64,000 bases of DNA. Origin: Lentinus brumalis (lineage: Eukaryota > Basidiomycota > Agaricomycetes > Polyporales > Polyporaceae). The translations under genes were made by a program, and so were the position numbers. The stretch is from contig MARA01000015.1 in NCBI GenBank assembly GCA_001792895.1, positions 620,001 through 684,000 of the forward strand, in the 5' to 3' direction. How positions within the stretch are numbered: the first letter of the stretch is position 1; each line of letters starts with the position of its first letter. A model generated the notes under the pieces. The model saw only the letters and a list, made by a program, of their open reading frames with translations. It made no database searches and was not told the DNA's origin. Of the stretch, positions 13,367-23,558 are shown piece by piece.

Positions 13367-13376
13367 CATAAATAAC
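13367..13376 (-). promoter_or_regulatory. TATA-like core promoter of P450-2
   Basis: Minus-strand GTTATTTATG lies about 70 nt before the ATG, followed by a GCGGCTGCAC block as in P450-1. Confidence 0.5.
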
Positions 13377-13927
13377 GTCCACGAACTCGACAGGGTTCAC
13401 GCCTCGTTACTGCGTTGCTGCAGGGGTCTGCTCGAGCGCACCGCCCAGTTCTTAGGGTGTGCGGGACACCTGATCGTTCTCCGCCGGTTCATTCGCACGA
13501 ACACCCACAACAGGTGCAGAGCGCGCCGCCCGGGACTAACGAGTGACGGATCCGGCCCTTTCATGTCCGCTACGCGATATCTATACGAGGGATCGATGTC
13601 AGCATGGACGGCGCGGGGATGGACTAGGACGGAAGAGGTACACATCTACGCAGGGACGAGACGAGATCAAGAGCGAAAGCCAGAGCATACCGGAGTATTC
13701 CCCGATCAGCGCAGCATTATTCTGTGGGCGACCTTGAGAGTGCATCGCCCTGTAGGGTCCTGGCCCTGGCCGCTGGGTATATTCCGCGCGCATGGACGTG
13801 CTTCGGATGTTGTTGCTCCAGGAAAGAAATACATCATACGGCACGGCACCGCCGACGACCGCCGAAAGTAATATCACGATAGAACAAGGACACGTTACAA
13901 CGCCCGATCGTCATCGGATAGACAACG
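13377..13927. other. intergenic stretch, nothing recognised
   Basis: Region between the P450-2 promoter and the end of DUF6534 copy 3. No coherent gene or repeat was seen. Confidence 0.45.
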
Positions 13928-16061
13928 TCAGTCGTCCTCTCTGAGCGAAGGGCAGCCCTGCTTGTGCTCGTACACGGACAGAGTTGTCTCTGTGTCCATT
14001 GGTCCACCCGTGGTGGCCGTACCATGAGCCGGCGCAGACGTTCTCCTAGATATACGCTGGAGTGCGGTGGTGTGGTCGAGCCCCGCGGCAGAAGGTATAC
14101 CGCCGATGATGTCCGTGTCGAAATGACCCATGAAGTCCTCAGGTCTGATATCGGACTCTTCGAGCTCACTGAGCACTGACGAACGACGAGCGTTGAGGCT
14201 GGCGCGGGAAACACATATTAGCTGACACGGTAAGAATCCCTACAGAAGCGAGACTCACGAGACTAAAAGAGTGTTTGCGTACACTGAATGCCGAAAGAGC
14301 TCTCGTCAGATCGGTGAATGAAGCGAGCGATAGGTAGGACGTACTCTTGGTAATGACTGTTGTGAGCCCAGTGTAGATCCAGTTGTCTGGCCATTTGATC
14401 GACTGGTGACTTATAGTTCAGCTTCCAAAGCGCGTGCTGTCAGGCCGGGATACTCACGAAAGCCAATATCAACACGTTGAAGACGCTGGATGGATTTAGC
14501 TTAGGTGGGCACGACTCCACCAACATACGAACCAGGCTCACCAGATGAGAAAGCCTGGTTGCGAGAATCTCAGTGAGCCGCACATACACAGTGGAGAAAC
14601 CGAACGCACCAGTCCCGACTGCGTATCGAATCAACAGGTCAAGTTGCGAGTTGGTACTGCACGGCCATTCAGTAGCGGCCATTAAGGTCATCTGGAGCAT
14701 GCATACCTCCTGATTCCGGTACGACTCGTGCGCAATATGTAGATCAGGCATGACGTGACCATGAGGTCTCCCAGCCCAATCAAACCTGCACCGATAGTCG
14801 AGAAGTACTGGTTGGGAAAGCGCACCGTCACCACCAAGATATGTTTAGTACAGGAAAGGCATGACTCACGGAATGCTTGAAGAATTCTTCCCCAGTTTTG
14901 GCAGAAGCTCTTAAGTATTGTCAACACAAGCAGAGACTCCTTGGTAGATCCACTAGCACGGCGTACCCTAGACCATCAAGGGCTATAAGGCAGCGATGAG
15001 CATTTGGCAACATACCAAACAATATGCGAAACTGACCAAGAAAGCAGGCTATGGAGCTCAACTTGATGAGAAATTTACAGGGTGGCTGCCGCATACAACC
15101 GTGACTCACCGAAGAAGGCCACGTCCAACAGAAGCTGCAGCGGAATGTCAGGTCAGCGAGTGCATGCCGCATAATGACGAGGTACTCGCCGCGAAGACTA
15201 CGATGGGGCGAAACTGCCGTCCTACTGTTCAAACGGACGTGTATTTAGCACGACAGTCGGAGAAGACATGACCTGGACAATCACCAAGCCAAAGGCGTCG
15301 CCCGAAGAATCTACCGGGAGTCCCGTCGTGTGTTTAGCTTGGCTTACCGTACAGGCGGAAGGTACGCACATCTCAACCAGGATGGCCGAAGCGCACTAGA
15401 TCTAAGCATGAGCACCGCCGCATCGGAAAATGGGACCGTTCACTCACCCCGGGGGTCGCTGCCCACTACCAACGTCGGAAGGGTTAGAAGAGGTATCATG
15501 GCGATGTTGATAGACTGGAACGCACGGAGATCGACCTGTCGCAGTGGTCAGAGAGAACACATATGAGTCGGTCACGAGACCCACCAGACGGGTTTCTCTG
15601 TCAGAATCGTCGGATTGAAGATATTCGTGACCATGTAGAAATATCTACGCGAGATGCTTGAGTATATCTTCGCAGACGAATGACACACGCACCGACGACG
15701 CGTGCATTGTGAGGAAGGTGTTGATCACCTCAGCGACGCTAATAACAGTCGGCTTCAGTCGGAGGTGTGCGAGTGGGTCTGAATCGTCTTACAAAACGGA
15801 CGCAACCTGGGGCACAATATCGCTGTGAGAATCTCGAGCGCAGTGCGACACGTCTGCACATACCCATAGTTTGAGATAGACCGGATCCTTGGGGAATAGC
15901 TTGACGTAACGATAGGTTTGGTGGAATACGGTTCCCTGAAGCCTGGACACCAAGGCGTCAGGGCAGTAGAGATTGCGGCAACTGCTCACTTACAGTATAC
16001 CCACGAAGGTACTGAGGAGGTACGCTCCGTAGGTGTTGTCCACCGCTGGGATAGTTGGCAT
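13928..16061 (-). CDS. DUF6534-type membrane protein, copy 3
   Basis: Start ATG at 16061 with exon 1 (15994-16061) encoding VDNTYGAYLLSTFVGIL. Exon 2 reads YRYVKLFPKDPVYLKLW (about 15865-15930). A later exon has YFYMVTNIFNPTIL (about 15595-15640). A helix exon has LDLLIRYAVGTGAFG (about 14600-14650), which matches the family's LIxYAVxTG signature. The final exon (stop at 13928) begins with SLNARRSSVLSELEESD and ends in an acidic, hydrophilic tail. Exons in between were not individually fixed. Function is unknown; several membrane helices are predicted by eye. Confidence 0.8.
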
Positions 16062-16683
16062 CGCGGGCACGTACGTCTCAGGTTGGAGAAGGAAAAGATG
16101 ACGTCCGGAGTTCCAGCAGGGCCAGCTGTATATAGCGTGGGTGCAAGATCCGCAACTCAGGCGGATGCGTAGAACAGTTCGTCTGGTGGCTGTTGCTCCG
16201 TTTCTATGCGCAGCTTTCTTGCCGCGCTGTGTGGACAGTCCCGATCAGCGTGAGAGCGATGGAGTACTTGCGAAGTACTGACCGCCAACGAAGCCAGCGC
16301 CCAGTCTAGAAGATCAACCTTCCCTTCTGGACAGATGATGAGTGGCACGAGTTCGAGCGTATAGCAAGAACTCAGGAAATACAAGGCTTCCTCGATATGT
16401 CCTTGGGCGCGGCGCCGCACTGCGCGTCCTATGGATGGTCGGCCGCCATCATCGGCATAAGTAGAACTCCCGATCTCTCACCTGGTTCGGCGTATGCTAC
16501 AGTAGACAGCTGCACACATCCGGGCCCTCACCTTCGTTGCATGAAGAGTCGACATGAGCGAACTCCGAGCGGAGCGCCATCGGGCGCTGGTCGGAGTCAG
16601 AGGCGGAGACCCGATAGTCAGCCGTGCCGTCACGGCTTTGGCCTCTGAGTTATCGCGGAGTTTCTTGCGCCACTGCGACGTTA
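16062..16683. other. intergenic stretch, nothing recognised
   Basis: Lies upstream of DUF6534 copy 3 and downstream of ICMT-like copy 2. Open frames here show no family resemblance. Confidence 0.45.
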
Positions 16684-17468
16684 CTAGTACACATACGGGA
16701 CGAGCTTGTAAGGGGTCCTCTGAGCCCATGCCTCCCACTCCTTCCCGAACTGTTCACGCAGCACCGCGTCCTCCCTCGACACACGTTTCACCGCGGTAAC
16801 CTGAACCATGACCACCCCTATGAACGCCCATATACCCCACAAGACGGCTTTCCACCACGTCTCCAAAGCTCCGCTCTCCCATAGATACGAACCCGGTCCA
16901 AACATGACGAGCAGCATGCCTGTGCTGGCTAGCAGGAAGCCGGTGTAAGCTGGGTGACGGACAACCGCGTAGGGACCGGTCGTAACGAGCTTGTGGTCCT
17001 TGAATACCGCGAGCTGGTACGTGAAGAACTTCCCCAGCGTGTCGTAGCATAACTTGCGAACGACGCCACCTGATACCACCAGCAGGAATCCCGCAATGAA
17101 CGTTCGCCCAATGACTAGCCCGTCGGCGGCAGCGGGGTCGTCGAATAGCAAGGAAAGGATGCGACTCGAGAGGGGAGAGGGGTATTCTCGTGCGACGATG
17201 GCGATGCCTTCCACGACATGTATCGGATACAGCACGACCTGGAGATAGCTGTGGTGAGAAGCAATGCGTGAGCAATCTGAGAGTCGACACTCACGTAGTT
17301 CAGCAGGTTCAACTTTCCGGTGAAGAACGCGATTAAGTCCGGGCCACCGAACTTGCTCCGGTCAGCGACCTCCTTCCCAGGAGGCTTCGTCGGAGGATTG
17401 AACGCAACATGCTCCGCCGCGATGACTAGGACCATCGCCGGGACTTTCGCGAGGTACCACGGGTCCAT
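16684..17468 (-). CDS. ICMT-like methyltransferase, copy 2
   Basis: Two exons, 17295-17468 (174 nt) and 16684-17238 (555 nt), give 242 residues. The methyltransferase signature GPYAVVRHPAYTGFLL and the C-terminal FGKEWEAWAQRTPYKLVPY are intact. The first exon holds a membrane segment (VPAMVLVIAAEHVAF) followed by a proline-rich stretch NPPTKPPGKEVADRSKFG shared by all three copies, which I do not know from CaaX-processing ICMT and which may mark a separate subfamily. The start is chosen because the same MxxWYLAKVPA beginning occurs in all copies. It sits between DUF6534 copies 3 and 4 on the same strand, mirroring copy 1. Confidence 0.88.
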
Positions 17469-18945
17469 GGTAGATGAAACAGACAGCGAGCGACGCGGTA
17501 CGCGGTACGCGGAGGTGAGCTAAGAGAGAGTGGGGGCCCACCGTGTGGACGACGCCTGGATCCGCGATTACGCCTTCAACCGTGAGTGAGCACCTTGGGG
17601 ACTCGCAGAACAAGGCCTGATGATAGGAATTCTAGATGGAACGCACGCCGCATATCTTCCGTGAGAGCGTGACGGATACAGTCGATATTGGCGTGGCGCC
17701 CACGAACGACGGAAATTCTACGATGCATGTCGAGTCTTCCAATACAGTACCAGCGCGAAGAACATCAGTAACATCTTCACGAGCGCAGCTTCTAGAAGTG
17801 AGGCGATACATCCCGGGCTGCACAGTCGCGCACAGTAGTATCAGGCGAATGCTCAAGCATCAGAGCAGTCTCGGCACGCATCCCAGTACGTTTCGGGTCC
17901 ATGTTGACGTCTTTGCGTCCTTCTGTCTGTGTATGTATGTAGATGCAAGTCTTGAGAGTCGCGCTGACCCGATGACAGGAACGTAGAAATCTTCGGCCGT
18001 TGTCCTCATCACCGAGCGGCTCGCCCCTTACGTACGGGAATTGTGGGTCCATGTGAATTTGATGCCATCCGGGTGGGCAGATATTCCGCGCTTTCGAAGC
18101 TGCCATGCGCCATTTGGCCCGAACACCACCTCCGAGCGGTTCGCCCAAGTTCGCCGCGGCACTTTCGAAGTCCAGATAGCAAACGCTCCCTCATCCCGGA
18201 GCTTCTCGTCCATATGCAATCCTTTGGGTGTAGCGGCTGGTCTGGGGCTCACTGCATGCGGAACTCCGCGCTCGCCGCCGCCACGCTCCGTGGACCATCC
18301 CATCTCAGTGGCTCTGGTACTGGTGAGTTCACATGCAGTATGACCGAAGATCCGGCTTTCACCCTGATCGGCTTCGACTACGTTAGTAGGGCCTCCCTAC
18401 TCCGTGACCTGAGAGAGTTTACCCCGCGGCCGTCCTCCTGGGGCCGCCTACTCTGGACGGCTCCAGCGGTTCTTCGGAACGTGAGCTATACACGGTGTAC
18501 AGTGAACCAGCGCTTTGGGATAGGACGAGTTGCTCCATATCCAGTACCTCGCAGGGCACGCATGCCGACGCTGTGCAGAGGACCGGGTATGAGACAGATC
18601 GCATCCAAACATACGGGCATGTCTTTGCGGGCGATCAGAACGAAGCAAGTTCGCGCACGCAGCGTTGTGAGATCTACGGTGTGTTGGGACAGCGCATGCT
18701 TGGCTGGTCGCTGGTGCAAAGGCTGGATCTTGGCCCCGAGTGGTGGGAGCTTTAGCCGTATCGTGGTCATTGAGTCGAGTAGTAATATAGCACAGTAATA
18801 CATGACATTGTATGGAAGTTACAATTCGTACATGTATACGACGAAGTGAGTAGAGCTTTTCAATAGATAGTGAGGACGGCCATCGACGAAAACATACTCG
18901 CATAAATAGCAGTCATGAAAACGACCCCTGCTACAACATCTGGCC
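17469..18945. other. intergenic stretch with shared cluster motif
   Basis: No gene recognised. GAATTGTGGGTCCATG occurs at 18038-18053, identical to the copy at 1728-1743. A 251-codon plus-strand frame at 18043-18798 has no recognisable domain and is not accepted as a gene. Confidence 0.45.
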
Positions 18946-21137
18946 TCAAGCTGCACCGTCGCCATCAATGTGTGCATGTCCACCCTTCGTCTCGACCTCG
19001 TTCTCTCCTAACTGTAATACGCTACTCGCGGATCCGGGCTGAGACGCGGGCTGCAGAGTCGCACCCATGTCCGTTGCGTCGGTGATGAACTTTGTCGAAG
19101 ACATCTCCGTCGAGGATTCAACAGGCCGTCTGAACGAGATGCGGCTGACTTGAGAGAGGAATCCGTCCCTGCCTTGAGCGTTGATGAATCTTGACCCAAA
19201 GGGGAATGTCTGCTCCTTCAACAGGATCTCCGAGGACACAAGGGACTTCCGCACGTTGAGCCTGAACGGCGACGTCAAGAGATGCTCTCGCCACTCGGCA
19301 TGATGAGCCGGGACTCACGCTACGAGGAAAGTGCACAGGTATACTACGGAAACGGTCAGCTTAAGCGGCACGAAAGCACACAACCGGACATACCCTTCGT
19401 GATAGGAATAGCGATACCAACGTAGACCCAGGACTCAGGGTTCGCTACAGACTGTACGATGTCTGGTGAGCAGTGTGTCCCTGTCTGGCTAGACAGATCA
19501 TTCTCACCGTCGCAAAGATCAGGACATTGAATATACTGCAGAGCGATGCGACATGTCGACCGTAAGTCTCAACGAACGAGCGTCGTAGCGAACGCATTAC
19601 CTGATAATCAGTCCTATGCGGAGAGTGGACCGAGTGAGTGCGACGACGGACGGTGTGCCAGCTGAGACACTCACCAGTACTGACGGCGTACTTGATCAAT
19701 ATGTCTATCATTGAGCTTGTCCTGCGCCGCCAGTGAGTCTAGATCGAGGTGAGATTGGGCTTAGACGCACTCTTTGATACCGGTACGACTTGTATGGAGG
19801 ACGTAGATCAACGAGGCCGTGACCATTGAGTCGCCCAATCCGATGCACCCCGAACCAACTGAAGCGAGATACTTGCCATGCGTGTTAGTATTCCGCCAAC
19901 TCCGGATGACAAGAGACTCACGGAGTTTTTCAAGAAGTCGACTGGGTTATCCGCTCTACTCCTGTGGCATTTTCAGTCAGTAAACGATGCGCAACGGCAG
20001 AGAGATATCGGTCGAACCCCAAGATCACCAGTGCTTGGAAGGGGAGGGAGCTCTGTGAGAAGCTCTCAATCGCATGGACACATCCAAGACATACCAGCAT
20101 AACATCCTGCAGGCAGTCGCGTTCAACACGGTCTCACGAGAAGTCAGAAACGACACCGCTCACCGAAGCATGTAAGGTCCAAGAGAAGCTGTAATCGCAC
20201 ACGATGTCAGTAACGCCCAGCGTGTGTCTGAGGTGACGCACCGCGACCACGGCGACAAGTCTGAACTTGCGTTCGACTACATAACCGGTCAGCACCACGG
20301 CAATACAGCTAAACAGATATACCGTGACGTACCGAGCCACAGTCGCCTACAGAAGAAACTGCATCACACTCGACTGTCAGCATCTTCACGAGGCAAGTAT
20401 TGCGACAGCCCAACCTTTCCACGAAAACTGAAGCTGCAGTCTGTAAGACCGGTCATGCACCCGGGCCTGCGTCAGCTCGCCCGGACAATGAGTTCGTACA
20501 GGACTTACAGCTGGGATCGAGTTCCACTACGCGACCGAGTTTGAGATGAAGAGCCCTACCGAAGGTCGGGACAAAGACGTACCGTGATCGACCTGTGCCA
20601 GCATCTTCAGCGTCGTAAACCAAACCGCGGGGGACCTGGCGAGAGAACTTACCACGGAGGCTTTGTCAACAATGCTTCTGGGTTGAAAGCGTTGACGACC
20701 AAGTAATAATAGCTGGGAGCTGTGAGAGGCGCGCCACGGGTACGAAATAGTGTGTGCTCACCTCGCATGCATAGTAAAGCCGCTCGTGATCACTTCCAGT
20801 ACTCTGCGGTCCACGTCAGCTCACTCCCTCCCTGCGAAGGTGAGAAAGGAAAGACACATACGCCACACCCGCTACCTGCAGGACGGTCAGCGAGAGGCTC
20901 CCGTGGGTACTCAGGGACGTACCCATATTTTCAAGTAGGTAGCATCGTGAGGGTAGGACCTGTAGTATTGGTAGAGCTGTAGAACGATCAATCCCTGTAT
21001 ACTGACGACGCCCGTGAGCGATCACTCAACACGACCTATACGAGCGGACGGATAGCTCACAGGAGGCCACCGCAGGTCCCGAGGAGCAATGCGCCGAAAG
21101 TGTTGTCCATGGCGGGAAGGGCAGGTAAGTCGGCCAT
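18946..21137 (-). CDS. DUF6534-type membrane protein, copy 4
   Basis: Start ATG at 21137; exon 1 (21061-21137, 77 nt) encodes LPAMDNTFGALLLGTCGGLL. The next exon reads LYQYYRSYPHDATYLKIW (about 20925-20990), with an unusual SYPHD in place of YPKD. A later exon has YYYLVVNAFNPEALL (about 20665-20714). SMIDILIKYAVSTGE lies near 19670-19715. The last exon (stop at 18946) starts with FRLNVRKSLVSSEI and ends in a hydrophilic tail of about 85 residues. Membrane topology and order match the other copies. Function is unknown. Confidence 0.78.
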
Positions 21138-21854
21138 GGTGGAGTTGCCTGAAGCCATCGATGTCCAGGAGATGAAGTCGGTGGAATGTCTGTGCGGTCA
21201 TGCGCCTGAGTCTTTGTACATATAAATGCGAGTGGGAGATGGTCCATCCGCTTTCTCGTGCGTCCACGAATGCCCACTCCCGGACACCCCTCCTAGGACT
21301 TCCTGGGCGGCGATATCTGACTGCAGAGAATACGCCAACATCGAATTGCGTCGACCCCGTGTGGACAGATCTCGAAGCGGATGCCCTGAGAGTCTTGTGA
21401 GATGCCAGCCGGTGTTCTGGCCGAGGGGCTATCCTACATATGTTCAGTGGGATATTTCCGGAACGGAACAATAGTAATACGCACGGATTGGAGTTGATCT
21501 GGACGCTGTACAAGTGGGCGGTACGCCCGGACTTGACTTCTGAGAAGTGGTACCGTCGTTGCGGCCGGTATCATGATCGAAGGCGAAAAGATGGGTCAGA
21601 ACCTCAGAAGAGCCACACAATGACCCCGGCGTCAGCGGCTAGCATGCAGCCGTGCTCGACATCACGGCCGCGTTAGTGTCATGTATTAGGAGGATCACCA
21701 TCGCCCCTATGGGCCGCGGGAGGAGAGGTACGTTACTCACCGAAGTCTGCTTCGCACGTCGCGCACCGCCATGAGCGCTGCTCTGGGGCTGAACGAAGCT
21801 CGGCATCGTGACACCCACTGCAACTGCAAGGTCGCAGAAGCGTGTCGTTAGTGT
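21138..21854. other. intergenic stretch up to the LTR element
   Basis: Upstream region of DUF6534 copy 4. No gene recognised; it ends at the target duplication of the LTR element. Confidence 0.45.
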
Positions 21855-21859
21855 TGACT

Positions 21860-22098
21860 TGTTGGAATTACTGGGCGAATAGGGTGGGCGTCGGGCAGGA
21901 CGGGCGGTACGGGCAGGGCGGTGTGTCGGGCATCGGGCGTCGGGCAAGCCGGTGCGCTCGCGCCCGGCGGCTTATCGCAAGATCTCGTACCTATCGCGAT
22001 CATAGCTACGTACTTATACCCTTCCCTTCGTTATCGAATTCCCCGCGCGTTTGCGACGCGGGCTCCCTGCTACCCCGGAACGACGTCTTGTTCCAACA
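21860..22098 (+). repeat. 5' LTR
   Basis: 239 bp, begins TGTTGGAATTAC and ends TTGTTCCAACA. It matches the 3' LTR over its full length by eye and is GC-rich in its first half. Confidence 0.93.
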
Positions 22099-22205
22099 CA
22101 AACGCGCTGTACAGCCCTCTGCTTCCTCCGCTTCGTGCCGTTCCCTACCTGGGTCCTATCAGAAGAACCTTGAAGAACACCTGAAGAACACCCCACTCCC
22201 CTGCT

Positions 22206-23090
22206 ATGTCCGACTCTACCACGCAGACCGTCGAAAACCGTCGCTTCCCAAAGCTCAACGATGTCAACTACGTCGAGTGGGCGATGCGCATGGAGGCCGA
22301 CCTCGTCCGTCGTAAGCTGTGGGATGGCATCATCGAGATCACGTTGGACGGTGATGTGCAGGATCCGTCCCAGTGGCAGGAGGAGTACGAGAAGAAGAAG
22401 ATGAAGCGATCGGTGCAGAGGATGAACGAGGCGAGGGCGGAGATGATTATGCAGGTCGACGACGGTCAGTTGTCACACATGCGATCACGCGATCCGATGG
22501 AGATATGGGAGATGCTGGCGAAGGTGCACAAGGCTCGCGGTTTTGCGACGCAGCTGGCGATGAAGAGGCAGTTCTTGACGTCGAAGAAGAAGCCCACGCA
22601 GTCCATGCAAGCTTGGATTGGTGAGATTCGGAGCATGGCATTTAGGATGGAGGAGACGGGCATTGCGGTCGTCGACCAGGACAAGATTCTCGCCGTCACT
22701 ATGGGTCTGCCCCCCTCCTACGACGCCGTCATTATCGCCCTCGACTCAATCCCCACGGAGCAGCTCACGCTCGAAGAAGTCATCCGACGGCTCCTGAACG
22801 AGGAGGTTCGGCAGACCAGTGCGTACCCCCCTTCCCCCTCCGCTCCCACCCCAGACGACGGTGTCGCTGCCGCTGTGCTATCGACGGAGAAGCCGAAGGT
22901 CGACCGCTCGAAAGTCCAATGCTACTTCTGCGATCAGATGGGGCATTTCAAACAGGACTGCGCGGAACGGGCAAAGTGGGAGGCGGCACGTCGAAAGACG
23001 AAGACGTCGGGCAGTGCGAACACGGCCATGTCAGCTGGTGCCCTGTCGGAGGCGTACGAGGAACTCACGGAGGTCGATGGAGCTTGGTGA
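22206..23090 (+). CDS. Gag-like protein with UBN2-type domain and CCHC zinc knuckle
   Basis: An uninterrupted frame of 294 codons inside the LTR element. The N-terminal half (LNDVNYVEWAMRMEADL onward) reads like the gag polypeptide of copia-type elements (UBN2 family), which forms the particle shell. A CCHC zinc knuckle CYFCDQMGHFKQDC, spaced C-x2-C-x4-H-x4-C, covers residues 239-252 and would bind element RNA. The frame ends 38 bp before the 3' LTR. There is no frameshift or readthrough into a pol gene. Its intact state, with identical-looking LTRs, argues that gag is or was recently under selection or that the insertion is young. Confidence 0.9.
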   Translation: MSDSTTQTVENRRFPKLNDVNYVEWAMRMEADLVRRKLWDGIIEITLDGDVQDPSQWQEEYEKKKMKRSVQRMNEARAEMIMQVDDGQLSHMRSRDPMEIWEMLAKVHKARGFATQLAMKRQFLTSKKKPTQSMQAWIGEIRSMAFRMEETGIAVVDQDKILAVTMGLPPSYDAVIIALDSIPTEQLTLEEVIRRLLNEEVRQTSAYPPSPSAPTPDDGVAAAVLSTEKPKVDRSKVQCYFCDQMGHFKQDCAERAKWEAARRKTKTSGSANTAMSAGALSEAYEELTEVDGAW

Positions 23091-23118
23091 TTGAGGGGGT
23101 GTGCGCTCGCGCACGGCT

Positions 23119-23128
23119 TGAGGGGGTG
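23119..23128 (+). other. probable polypurine tract
   Basis: The run TGAGGGGGTG directly abuts the first base of the 3' LTR, the position expected for the plus-strand primer of an LTR element. Confidence 0.55.
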
Positions 23129-23367
23129 TGTTGGAATTACTGGGCGAATAGGGTGGGCGTCGGGCAGGACGGGCGGTACGGGCAGGGCGGTGTGTCGGGC
23201 ATCGGGCGTCGGGCAAGCCGGTGCGCTCGCGCCCGGCGGCTTATCGCAAGATCTCGTACCTATCGCGATCATAGCTACGTACTTATACCCTTCCCTTCGT
23301 TATCGAATTCCCCGCGCGTTTGCGACGCGGGCTCCCTGCTACCCCGGAACGACGTCTTGTTCCAACA
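23129..23367 (+). repeat. 3' LTR
   Basis: 239 bp, same ends and apparently same sequence as the 5' LTR; followed directly by the second TGACT. Confidence 0.93.
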
Positions 23368-23558
23368 TGACTGCCTCCCGAGCGCATCTGCTGGGAGCTC
23401 AGGTGAGGTCGTTGGTCCAGGTGGTGTATTGGCATGCCACACGGACCGGTCCGACCTGAGCGACCTCAGATGAACAAATACGATAAGGTGGAACCGAACC
23501 AACCTGTACAGTGACATCAATAACTCTACAACCGAACCCACAGATGAAATCATTACTT

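Larger units (their letters stand above)
21855..23372 (+). mobile_element. gag-only LTR retrotransposon (non-autonomous, copia-like) with TGACT target duplication
   Basis: A complete small LTR element of 1508 bp (21860-23367) is flanked on both sides by TGACT (21855-21859 and 23368-23372). The LTRs are 239 bp each, start TGTTGG and end CCAACA, and look identical by eye. The internal part (1030 bp) holds one gag gene and no protease, integrase, reverse transcriptase or RNase H, so replication would need enzymes from another element. A purine-rich tract lies just before the 3' LTR. I see no clear match to an initiator tRNA in the bases after the 5' LTR. The layout corresponds to what has been called a terminal-repeat retrotransposon with GAG domain (TR-GAG) in plants. 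Intact repeats suggest recent insertion. Confidence 0.93.

Noticed and set aside
18043..18798. 251-codon plus-strand frame
   Set aside because: No recognisable domain, no hydrophobic core pattern, no paralog in the window, and no promoter signal; treated as chance.
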